From contig JAIRSS010000160.1 in assembly GCA_031255315.1 (NCBI GenBank), positions 1 to 7,303 on the forward strand: DNA of 7,303 nucleotides. Reading direction: 5' to 3'. This DNA is from Spirochaetaceae bacterium. GTDB lineage: Bacteria; Spirochaetota; Spirochaetia; Treponematales; Breznakiellaceae. The translations under genes were made by a program, and so were the position numbers. The notes under the pieces were generated by a model, which was given only the letters and a program-made list of their open reading frames with translations, ran no database searches and was not told the DNA's origin. Shown here one piece after another: positions 1-5,687 of this stretch. Numbering within the stretch: the first letter of the stretch is position 1; each line of letters begins with the position of its first letter.

Positions 1-1
1 A

Positions 2-155
2 GGAGCGAAACAGCAATCTTTGGAGGACATTATAACTTTCCGTTACCGAAGCGGCTAACCGCCTGGAGGAGGCAAGCCTTGGGTTGCAAAGCGCGGTCTG
101 CGAATACCGCCTGGCCTATTATGATTGGGAAATCGCATCGGGCAACGCGGACTAA
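2..155 (+). pseudogene. 3' end of a TolC-like outer membrane efflux protein gene, apparently frameshifted; left end outside window
   Basis: Two plus-strand frames carry successive pieces of what looks like the last helical segment of a TolC/OEP-family channel, the outer membrane exit duct of tripartite efflux or type I secretion systems. The frame starting at base 2 reads AKQQSLEDIITFRYRSG and then stops at 56-58. The frame of bases 36-155 reads SVTEANRLEEASLGLQSA, then EYRLAYYDWEIASGNAD, and ends at a TAA (153-155). Alternating Leu/Ala, a Tyr-Arg-Ser-Gly turn and a terminal 'YDWEIASG' are typical of the family's C-terminus. Neither frame is open across the whole stretch, so a length change of two bases modulo three lies between about 36 and 58. 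The next gene starts 13 bases after the stop, as in an operon. The family call rests on pattern only and the fragment is short. A sequencing error is an alternative to a true pseudogene. Confidence 0.45.
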
Positions 156-168
156 GAAGGAAAATAAC

Positions 169-486
169 ATGGTCAAGCTGACAAGGACAGTGCCGTTATT
201 GGTTTCTATCCTGTTGTATTCGTGCGCAATATCAAAAGCATTATACCTCGGCGAGGACATTTATTCCGACAGAAGCGGGCCTCAATCTGTTAATGCCAAA
301 CCCGATGCCGGGGATATAAACGGATTTTTCCCCGAAGCGGTGTATATCAAAACCCGCACCCAGACATTTAACACGTACCACTATTATATCCTGAATGACG
401 GTTTGATATGGTACAAAAACATAAACGCCGGGGAGGAACCGGCCGACTGGACGCTTTTTGACAAAACCGGCAAGAGGGAGGGGTGA
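169..486 (+). CDS. Small exported (probably lipo-) protein, likely 3'-truncated
   Basis: The protein has 105 residues. ATG at 169 is preferred over the upstream TTG at 79 because AGAAGGA lies 8 bases before it and because the N-terminus then becomes a clean signal peptide: Lys3/Arg6, then a hydrophobic run (residues 8-17) ending in LLYSC. Cys19 is a possible lipidation site under the relaxed spirochaete lipobox; signal peptidase I cleavage after Ala24 is the alternative. The mature part is polar and aromatic-rich. Its end, LNDGLIWYKNINAGEEPADW (residues 75-94), resembles one blade-like repeat unit of a longer surface protein. The protein stops shortly after this unit at KREG, and an inverted repeat begins 8 bases past the stop, so the original gene was probably longer and was cut by an insertion. 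I do not recognise a defined family and assign no function. It may be co-transcribed with the TolC-like gene before it. Confidence 0.55.
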   Translation: MVKLTRTVPLLVSILLYSCAISKALYLGEDIYSDRSGPQSVNAKPDAGDINGFFPEAVYIKTRTQTFNTYHYYILNDGLIWYKNINAGEEPADWTLFDKTGKREG

Positions 487-493
487 TAGAAAA

Positions 494-553
494 AACGAGA
501 GAAACCTTATAAGATTGGAGTTGTCTAACCACCACCACAAGGAGGCTCTCGTT
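494..553 (+). repeat. Imperfect inverted repeat (stem-loop) covering the ribosome binding site of the transposase remnant
   Basis: AACGAGAG at 494-501 pairs exactly with CTCTCGTT at 546-553. After a 3x3 internal mismatch, CCTT (505-508) pairs with AAGG (539-542). The right arm contains the Shine-Dalgarno AAGGAGG (539-545) and ends directly at the ATG at 554. In RNA, the stem would partly hide the ribosome binding site. The position, just after a truncated gene and just before a transposase-like reading frame, fits the left end of an insertion sequence. Confidence 0.5.
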
Positions 554-800
554 ATGAACGACTATAACAGAAATCATAGGAGCAGCGTAAGGGCTTCCGG
601 ACATATCGTACAATTTGCAGGATGTTTTTGAGGAGTATCTGACTGACGAGTACAAAATATTTCCGCATATAGTGCGCGTTTTGGAAGACGCTCAAAAACC
701 ACTCGTCAGAGCTTATGCGGGAACGGGAAGGATCCCTTGCCAGTATCAGCCTTTTGTGAGAAGCATTTCGGTTCCACTGCCCGGTTTTTTAGTTCGTTAA
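554..800 (+). pseudogene. Decayed N-terminal fragment of a transposase-like gene (insertion sequence remnant)
   Basis: A start with a strong Shine-Dalgarno (AAGGAGG, 8 bases upstream) opens the short frame MNDYNRNHRSSVRASGHI, which stops at 629-631. A second frame, open from 591 to the TAA at 798-800, continues with YNLQDVFEEYL, YKIFPHIVRVLEDAQKPL and VRAYAGTGRIPCQYQPFVRS. The pattern of a short basic leader, an acidic helix, then Gly-x-Gly-Arg-x-Pro and an aromatic 'QPF-RS' segment looks like the N-terminal domain of DDE transposases of the IS1182/IS4 or IS5-related groups; the exact family is uncertain. The frames can be joined only by an indel between about 585 and 615. After 'FVRS' (about 768) the resemblance ends, and composition drops to AT-rich by about 800. 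No DDE catalytic region is present, so this piece cannot be active. Confidence 0.45.
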
Positions 801-830
801 AATTAATTTTTTTTGCTTTAAATTGCACCC

Positions 831-1265
831 TTATTTTTTATTGTTTAATTTACTCTTTTTGGTATCTGTACCTTCCCATACGATATAGTTGGCTTCATAA
901 TCAACATCGTTCAATTGAAACATGTTTATTATAGTATTATTTAGTAGTATTTCTGCCGAATCAAATCGGATATTTTCAACATTATGGTTTAATTTGGCAA
1001 TTTCAATGGAAAACATAAAAGGGAGGCCTGATCTTGCAATTAAGTTTCCATCATTATCTTTAAAAAAGCCATATGTTATTTCACATAAATTTTCTATAAC
1101 CCTTTTATCAGTATGGTTATAACAAGTAAAAATGCAACAAATCCTATCAAATATAATTTTTACCGCATACGGATTGCGATAATCAACGAGGCTGTTGCCA
1201 AAGTTGTGAATAATATCAACAAAACAAGAAAAACCCTGACCACATCGATATTTTATATTTATCAA
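831..1265 (-). CDS. Hypothetical protein in the AT-rich island; start uncertain, possibly a 3' remnant
   Basis: This 144-residue frame is not recognised. It starts at a TTG with no Shine-Dalgarno, and an in-frame TAA lies directly upstream (1266-1268). So either translation begins here weakly or at an internal ATG, or this is the end of a gene whose 5' part is lost. Composition is protein-like: no low-complexity runs, several Cys in the N-terminal third (CGQGFSCF; RICCIFTCYNH), a mixed middle (YGFFKDNDGNLIARSGLPF) and an Asn/Asp-rich end (LNDVDYEANYIVWEGTDTKK). It has no predicted signal peptide or membrane segment. Strong AT bias at all codon positions sets it apart from every other gene here and suggests horizontal origin. 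It is convergent with the TolC/lipoprotein side and lies downstream of the hexokinase on the same strand. I assign no function, and the chance that it is a non-coding open frame is real. Confidence 0.35.
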   Translation of the reverse strand: MINIKYRCGQGFSCFVDIIHNFGNSLVDYRNPYAVKIIFDRICCIFTCYNHTDKRVIENLCEITYGFFKDNDGNLIARSGLPFMFSIEIAKLNHNVENIRFDSAEILLNNTIINMFQLNDVDYEANYIVWEGTDTKKSKLNNKK

Positions 1266-1280
1266 TTATCAAGTGGTCAG
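1236..1280 (-). terminator. Inverted repeat downstream of the hexokinase gene, possible weak terminator or island boundary
   Basis: CTGACCAC (1236-1243) and GTGGTCAG (1273-1280) are exact inverted copies separated by 29 AT-rich bases. Read in the direction of the hexokinase mRNA, the stem is followed by GGTTTTTCTTGTTTTG, a T-rich tail as in intrinsic terminators. The long loop argues against efficient termination. It also marks the edge of the AT-rich island. Confidence 0.3.
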
Positions 1281-1305
1281 TATCAATAAGCCCGGACCGC
1301 CCCCC

Positions 1306-2664
1306 TTATGTTGACAGCGCCGCTACCGCCGCGCCGAACAGGGACGCCTGCTCCACCGGGGCGATCACGTAGGACCGGGGTGAATCCTTGTACAGTATGG
1401 CGTGAAGGTACGACTCCAGGGCCTCCCGCATCCCTTTGTATATCATGTAGGTAGTCCCCTCCACGGCGATGCGGACGGGAACAAAGGGGTCGCAGCCTTC
1501 CCCTACCCGCCGCACCATAGCGGCCGTCACCGCGGCGGACAGCAGAGCGCCCCGTTCCGTTACAATGGAGGTCAGGTAGGCCAGAGACCGCAGGCCGTCA
1601 AGTTCGTCAGGCCCAAAAAGTTCGCCGATAGGCCCGGTCCCGGACAGGGGGGCGTGCATAAACTCGTTAAGGTCCCTGGTCTGCAACGACGGCCAGTCCA
1701 GGAGCGCGCCGGACTTCTTAAAGGAGAGCACCCCGTCCTTTACCGCCTGCTTCAGGATTTGTAAGGTCAGAGGGCCAAGATACGCGCCGGCGCAGGCTTT
1801 TTCCATCAGGTAGGTTCCAGGGTTCTTGGTCGTCCTATCGTATTCCCGGTCCAGGTATCCCAGGTATAGGGGGGCAAAATTACCGCTCTCGCAAACCACA
1901 ATTTGCGGCGCGGTTTCAGACTCAAAGCCAATCTTGGGGATCCGCTTTTCCGGGTACGCCGTATTGAGGCCTGTCCCCAGGATAAGGCCGATTACTGGAC
2001 CGGCGCCGGCGCCGTACCGGTCCTCTCCTCTGCGCTTTCCCCCGTCCGCCGGAATCTCCGCCAGCCCGGAAAGCAGGGTCGCCACCGTATCGTTCAGAAG
2101 CACGATACGGTCCGGGGCTTTCAGCTTCCGCCGGGCCAGGGCTTCCCGCAGCCCCCGGCCTATCCGCTTTCCAATCACGTCCGGCGCGTCCACCTCTTTA
2201 CTGAACGCAAGAAGTATCCCGTCCGCGTCTTCGGTAATCTCCATGGGATACGAAAAGCAGAACCCTATCCCCGCGACATCCGGCGCCTGTTCCAAAAGCG
2301 GCGCGGCGGCCTCCGCGATCTGATCGAAGAACTGATCGGCGGTAACTCTTCCATGAGTCCCCGGCATCGGCGCCTTTTTCGTTCCCTCAGCCCGGCTTTC
2401 TCCCTTCTCATTAAACTGTACCAACGCCGCTCTCAGGTTGGTACCCCCCGCATCCAGGGCGATGACCGGTTTGCCGGGAGGCATGGACGCAGCCGGACTG
2501 ATATATGCCGGAATCATAGGCAGATTCGACCGTTGCCCCCTGAGCCCCCGCTCCATTTCGGACACTATATCCCGCACCAGCATACCGGGATCGCAAATAT
2601 CATAATGAAATCCATAATGCCGGGCAAACTCGGCCAGCTCTTTCGGATTAAATCTCCCGCCCAT
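1306..2664 (-). CDS. hxk: Hexokinase, eukaryote-type (hexokinase family 1/2)
   Basis: This cytoplasmic 452-residue enzyme phosphorylates glucose (perhaps other hexoses) with ATP to glucose-6-phosphate. Motifs in order: phosphate-1 loop ALDAGGTNLRAAL (69-81), sugar-binding GFCFSYPMEI (134-143), catalytic NDTVATLLSG (191-200; Asp192 as general base), phosphate-2 GLILGTGLNTAY (226-237), glucose-contacting Glu259 in CESGNF and Glu288 in NPGTYLMEKACAGAYLG (281-297), and adenosine-site VEGTTY (401-406). The 'EYD...NPG...EK..G.YLG' stretch is the signature of eukaryotic hexokinases, not of bacterial ROK glucokinases. The length matches the roughly 450-residue Treponema members. ATG at 2664 is chosen because GGAGGAG lies 4 bases upstream and TATAAT is placed to start the mRNA about 15 bases before it. 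An in-frame start at 2775 would add 37 Arg/Ala-rich residues that cross this promoter. It lies downstream of the glucan phosphorylase on the same strand. Confidence 0.92.
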   Translation of the reverse strand: MGGRFNPKELAEFARHYGFHYDICDPGMLVRDIVSEMERGLRGQRSNLPMIPAYISPAASMPPGKPVIALDAGGTNLRAALVQFNEKGESRAEGTKKAPMPGTHGRVTADQFFDQIAEAAAPLLEQAPDVAGIGFCFSYPMEITEDADGILLAFSKEVDAPDVIGKRIGRGLREALARRKLKAPDRIVLLNDTVATLLSGLAEIPADGGKRRGEDRYGAGAGPVIGLILGTGLNTAYPEKRIPKIGFESETAPQIVVCESGNFAPLYLGYLDREYDRTTKNPGTYLMEKACAGAYLGPLTLQILKQAVKDGVLSFKKSGALLDWPSLQTRDLNEFMHAPLSGTGPIGELFGPDELDGLRSLAYLTSIVTERGALLSAAVTAAMVRRVGEGCDPFVPVRIAVEGTTYMIYKGMREALESYLHAILYKDSPRSYVIAPVEQASLFGAAVAALST

Positions 2665-2667
2665 ACC

Positions 2668-2716
2668 GCTCCTCCAAATTATTTCTATTATACCGATATA
2701 CCGAACCGGTCCCCAA
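2668..2716 (-). promoter_or_regulatory. Hexokinase promoter and ribosome binding site, with an 8-bp tandem repeat
   Basis: On the minus strand, TTGGGG (2716-2711), an 18-base spacer and a perfect TATAAT (2692-2687) form a sigma-70-type promoter. Transcription would begin near 2680, giving a leader of about 15 bases that contains GGAGGAG (2674-2668). The spacer and -10 include two adjacent copies of TCGGTATA (2704-2689), which creates an overlapping alternative -10 or a possible regulator site. The -35 is poor beyond TTG, so an activator or weak constitutive use is possible. Confidence 0.6.
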
Positions 2717-2779
2717 ACTACGTGGCGGCCCGCCGCCGCCCGCGGTTTTGGAACAGCCCGCACGCTCCGGGACAAAACA

Positions 2780-2821
2780 TCACGGTACGCAGATAGGCTG
2801 GAAACCTTCCGCGTACCATGA
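2780..2821 (-). terminator. 14-bp hairpin just after the glucan phosphorylase stop codon; imperfect terminator or mRNA-stabilising stem
   Basis: In the sense of the phosphorylase mRNA, TCATGGTACGCGGA (2821-2808) pairs with TCTGCGTACCGTGA (2793-2780) along 14 positions, two of them G-U, around a 14-base loop. It begins 8 bases after the TAG. Only a short T run (TGTTTTG) follows, so termination is probably partial. A partial terminator would let some transcripts read into the hexokinase gene, which also has its own promoter. A second GC stem, GGCGGC/GCCGCC at 2724-2740, lies between this hairpin and that promoter. Confidence 0.5.
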
Positions 2822-2829
2822 ACAGGCCG

Positions 2830-5370
2830 CTATGCCCACTTAACGAAACCCGTACGGTAGGGATGCACCAGGGCGCTGTGTTTGGGAAGGATGCGGACCG
2901 TGTGGCCTTGCCAGCCGGTATCAATACACTCGACTTTAACATGGTACCGGTAAAGCGCTTCTTCTTTACCGGTGAATTTCATCTCCGACAACCGGGCGTT
3001 CACGATTTCCCTCGTCTGGGTCGATACGGAACCGTGATAAAGTTCAACGCGGAGTTCCTCGGGAGACAGAGACCCCAATTCAAGGTAAGCCGTTACCGTA
3101 AGGGAATCTTCCCGCTGCATCACCGGTTTCGCGTTGGATTCAATCCTGACGATCTTGATATCGTCCCACGACAGCTTCAGCTTATTGAGGTACGCCGCGA
3201 GGAATTTTGTCTCGGCGTAATCGTCTTTGGTCATCCGGCGGTAATTATCAAGGGCGGGGAAATAGAACATGGTGGAATATTCCATGAGCATACGGTGGCT
3301 GGACATAGACTGCCCGATGCTCCGCATACAACACTTCATCCGCCGGATCCATTCCCGGGGCAGCCCGTCCCTGCCGCGCTGATAAAAGAGGGGGATAATT
3401 TCCCGTTCCAGAAGATCATAGAGCGCCTTGCTTTCAACCTCGTCTTGCAGGCTCGTGTCCTCGTATTCCTCCCCCCGGCCTATGGCCCAGCCGATTTCAG
3501 GATTGTAAGCCTCATCCCACCAGCCGTCCAGGACGGAGCAGTTGAGCACCCCGTTCATGGCGGCTTTCATGCCGCTGGTGCCGGACGCCTCCAGGGGCCG
3601 CCGGGGAGTATTGAGCCAGAGATCCGCTCCCGCCGTAAGATAGTGGGCCATAGCCATATCGTAGTTTTCCAGGAAGATGATGCGGTTTTCCACGTCGTAC
3701 TGTTCGGCAAAGTGGATGATGCTTTTGATGAGCTCTTTTCCGGGCATATCCATGGGGTGGGCTTTCCCGGCAAAAATGAGCTGAATGGGCCGTTCCCTAT
3801 CTTTCAGGAGCCGGATCAGCCGTTCCGGATCCCGAAGCAGGAGGTTTCCCCGCTTGTAGGTGGCGAACCGGCGGGCAAAGGCCAGAGTCAGGGCGTAGGG
3901 CGACAGAGCGTCCTCAGCCTGCTGAATACGGCGTTCCACCGCGCCGTTGCGCTTCAGGTTTTCCCGGATACGCTCCCGGGCAAAGGCCACGAGCCGTTCA
4001 CGCCGGCGTTCATGGGTGCGCCAGAGTTCCTCATCGGAAATCCGCTCCACCCGCTCCCAAATCGCCATATCCGTCGGTTCATCATAGAAATGGGGGCCCA
4101 AATACCGATCCAGAAGATCGCTCATGCTGCTGGATACCCAGGTCCGCGGATGAACCCCGTTGGTTACATGTCCAATGGGAATTTCATTCAGGGGAAGACC
4201 GGGCCAGAGGCCCCGCCACATCTTCCGGGAAACTTCACCGTGAAGAGCGGAAACCCCGTTGGCATAGGCCGCCAATTTCAAGGCCAGGATAGTCATACAG
4301 AAACTTTCGTGATCGTTATAGGGATGTTCCCGGCCTAAACTCAGAAAATCATACCAGGAAATGTTTAAGATATTGGTCCAGGACTGGAAATATTTCTCCA
4401 TAAGGGAGATGTCAAACCGCTCATTCCCCGCGGGAACCGGGGTATGGGTGGTAAAAATATTGGTAGGCCATACCGCTTCGCGGGCTTCCCCGAAAGAGAA
4501 CCCCCGCTCGATCATGATTTCCCGAATCCGTTCCAGGCCCAGAAACGCCGAGTGGCCTTCGTTCATGTGGGTAGCCGCCGGGTTGATCCCCAGGGCGCGA
4601 AGCGCCCGGATTCCCCCGATTCCGAGGAGTATTTCCTGCTGGATGCGGGTTTCCTTATCCCCGCCGTACAGCGTGGAAGTAATGTTCCGGAAATCCTGGG
4701 GATTATCATCCACATTGGTATCCAGAAGGTAGAGGGAAGAACGTCCGACCTTGACCTCCCATATTTGGGCTACAGCCTGCCGTCCCGCCAAATCAACAGA
4801 AATCTTTATAGGGTTCCCCGATTTATCGGTTTTCAGCTCTACCGGCATGTTATACCAATCGTTCTCCGGGTAACTCTCCTGCTGGAACCCGTCGGCGTTG
4901 AGATATTGCCGGAAATAGCCCTGCCGGTACAGCAGCCCTATACCTACCAGAGGCAGGCCCATATCGGAAGACGTCTTCATGTGATCCCCGGATAACATAC
5001 CCAAGCCCCCGGAATAGATGGGCAGGGAAACATCCATGCCGTATTCCATGGAAAAATAGGCGGCCACTTCGTGCTTTGAGCCCCGGTACCAGGTTTCATG
5101 TTTTTTGTACTTCAGGAATCGTTCATAAACTTCTTTCAGGGCGGCCAAATACGAGTCGTCCTGCGCGACTTCAGCGAGCCGTTCCTGACTGACCATGCCT
5201 AATGTCCGGACCGGACTCTGGCGGGATTGAAACCAGGAATCATAATCCAGCCGGATAAACAGCTCCACTGCGTCAAAGTTCCAGGAAAGCCAGAGGTTTC
5301 GCGCGATCTCTTCCAGGGGTTTCAAGGAAGGGGGAAGTTTAGGTTTAACAGTATATGTAGAAAGATTCAT
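2830..5370 (-). CDS. glgP: Alpha-glucan (glycogen/maltodextrin) phosphorylase, short GlgP family, PLP-dependent
   Basis: This cytoplasmic enzyme of 846 residues removes glucose from the non-reducing ends of glycogen or maltodextrin with phosphate, giving glucose-1-phosphate. The N-terminus (LPPSLKPLEEIARNLWLSWN, 12-31) and the next ~100 residues form the DUF3417-type domain of the bacterial/archaeal short family. Further landmarks: YSGGLGMLSGDH (119-130), HMNEGHSAFLGLERI (268-282), FTTHTPVPAGNERF (306-319), GHVTNGVHPRTW (400-411), ARRFATYKRGNLL (499-511), IFAGKAHP (532-539) and EASGTSGMKAAMNG (594-607), in which Lys602 is the expected pyridoxal phosphate Schiff-base lysine. Length and start agree with the family, and the conserved N-terminus begins within 12 residues of this ATG. 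No Shine-Dalgarno is visible, and the promoter abuts the start. Hexokinase follows on the same strand 165 bases downstream, which fits a storage-glucan degradation pair. The chain is intact and no key motif is missing. Confidence 0.95.
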   Translation of the reverse strand: MNLSTYTVKPKLPPSLKPLEEIARNLWLSWNFDAVELFIRLDYDSWFQSRQSPVRTLGMVSQERLAEVAQDDSYLAALKEVYERFLKYKKHETWYRGSKHEVAAYFSMEYGMDVSLPIYSGGLGMLSGDHMKTSSDMGLPLVGIGLLYRQGYFRQYLNADGFQQESYPENDWYNMPVELKTDKSGNPIKISVDLAGRQAVAQIWEVKVGRSSLYLLDTNVDDNPQDFRNITSTLYGGDKETRIQQEILLGIGGIRALRALGINPAATHMNEGHSAFLGLERIREIMIERGFSFGEAREAVWPTNIFTTHTPVPAGNERFDISLMEKYFQSWTNILNISWYDFLSLGREHPYNDHESFCMTILALKLAAYANGVSALHGEVSRKMWRGLWPGLPLNEIPIGHVTNGVHPRTWVSSSMSDLLDRYLGPHFYDEPTDMAIWERVERISDEELWRTHERRRERLVAFARERIRENLKRNGAVERRIQQAEDALSPYALTLAFARRFATYKRGNLLLRDPERLIRLLKDRERPIQLIFAGKAHPMDMPGKELIKSIIHFAEQYDVENRIIFLENYDMAMAHYLTAGADLWLNTPRRPLEASGTSGMKAAMNGVLNCSVLDGWWDEAYNPEIGWAIGRGEEYEDTSLQDEVESKALYDLLEREIIPLFYQRGRDGLPREWIRRMKCCMRSIGQSMSSHRMLMEYSTMFYFPALDNYRRMTKDDYAETKFLAAYLNKLKLSWDDIKIVRIESNAKPVMQREDSLTVTAYLELGSLSPEELRVELYHGSVSTQTREIVNARLSEMKFTGKEEALYRYHVKVECIDTGWQGHTVRILPKHSALVHPYRTGFVKWA

Positions 5371-5377
5371 ACTATTA

Positions 5378-5406
5378 AGATTATGCGCCTGGAAGAGTTA
5401 TGTCAA
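5378..5406 (-). promoter_or_regulatory. Promoter of the glucan phosphorylase gene, predicting a leaderless mRNA
   Basis: On the minus strand a perfect -35 TTGACA (5406-5401) is followed by 17 bases and TAATCT (5383-5378). The latter keeps the critical T-A-x-x-x-T of the -10 element. An alternative -10, CATAAT (5385-5380), matches better but at a 15-base spacing. With the first, seven bases separate the -10 from the ATG at 5370, so transcription should begin at or within a few bases of the start codon. No purine-rich ribosome binding site lies between. Confidence 0.55.
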
Positions 5407-5478
5407 TGAGAGTTCAGTAATTCCGCGTCCCCCACGCCGTCCGAGGTTGTTTTGAATTCGGAATTATTGCGGGTACGC

Positions 5479-5508
5479 TTGCATTCCTCTAAAAAATTCT
5501 GTTACACT
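5479..5508 (+). promoter_or_regulatory. Candidate promoter for the chemotaxis receptor
   Basis: TTGCAT (5479-5484), an 18-base spacer and TACACT (5503-5508) form a weak sigma-70-like promoter that would give a leader of about 170 bases. A competing reading is TTGCAA (5553-5558), 17 bases, TGTATT (5576-5581), which gives about 100 bases of leader. Both match the consensus only partly, and I cannot choose between them from sequence alone. Confidence 0.25.
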
Positions 5509-5553
5509 TTCATAGTGGGTCTTTTCCTTTTCGATTGTTCACAACCCCATCTT

Positions 5554-5580
5554 GCAAGACGCCTCTTGTTTTTCTGTATT
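5554..5580 (+). terminator. Small hairpin with U-rich tail in the receptor leader; possible attenuator
   Basis: CAAGA (5555-5559) and TCTTG (5564-5568) pair around the 4-base loop CGCC, with one extra G-U pair at the base. TTTTTCTGTATTTTTTT follows directly. This has the form of an intrinsic terminator, but the stem is short and A-U-rich. No plus-strand gene lies upstream to be terminated, so if it works it would act within the receptor leader. Confidence 0.25.
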
Positions 5581-5687
5581 TTTTTCCGCTCCGCCCCGGC
5601 TGTTTTACAACGTTTTGGGGAAAGGTCCATTTGCGAAGCGATTCTGGAAGGCCCAGTTGGATTTTTCTGTCGTACAGGGAGTTTATT

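Larger units (their letters stand above)
801..1305. other. AT-rich island (about 29% GC) between GC-rich neighbours
   Basis: Counting by line, positions 841-1260 are about 29% G+C, whereas the hexokinase gene that follows reaches about 75% in its last 60 bases. The left edge coincides with the end of the transposase-like fragment and contains the 12-base palindrome AAAATTAATTTT with further Ts. The right edge (1236-1280) has an 8-base inverted repeat. The only substantial reading frame inside is on the minus strand (831-1265). The composition and the neighbouring mobile-element scar suggest acquired DNA. Confidence 0.6.
5371..5687. other. Divergent intergenic region between glucan phosphorylase and chemotaxis receptor
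   Basis: This 317-base gap separates two outward-facing genes. Its left end is the phosphorylase promoter. The middle has candidate receptor promoters and a small hairpin with a T-rich tail (5555-5580). The right end has the receptor's Shine-Dalgarno, AGGGAG (5676-5681), six bases before the ATG. I found no clear sigma-28 flagellar promoter (TAAA plus GCCGATAA). A plus-strand open frame across it is Phe/Cys-rich and does not look coding. Confidence 0.6.

Noticed and set aside
79..168. Upstream TTG start extending the lipoprotein-like gene by 30 residues
   Set aside because: This segment overlaps the TolC-like coding frame, and the extension would bury the signal peptide. The ATG at 169 has its own ribosome binding site.
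737..934. Plus-strand frame (65 residues) crossing from the transposase remnant into the AT-rich island
   Set aside because: A possible frameshifted continuation (FCEKHFGSTARFFSS) was considered, but it quickly becomes hydrophobic low-information sequence, so I did not extend the remnant.
2665..2775. Upstream in-frame start extending the hexokinase by 37 residues
   Set aside because: The extension crosses the promoter and the Shine-Dalgarno at 2668-2674. It is Arg/Ala-rich and adds nothing known in the family.
1903..2796. 297-residue plus-strand open frame opposite the hexokinase gene
   Set aside because: It is antisense to an intact hexokinase with all motifs. Its product is Arg/Pro-rich without family pattern, and no ribosome binding site stands out.
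2818..4338. 506-residue plus-strand open frame opposite the glucan phosphorylase gene
   Set aside because: It is antisense to a fully conserved enzyme gene. Its Pro/His/Arg-rich product shows no domain pattern and is a by-product of GC-rich codon use.
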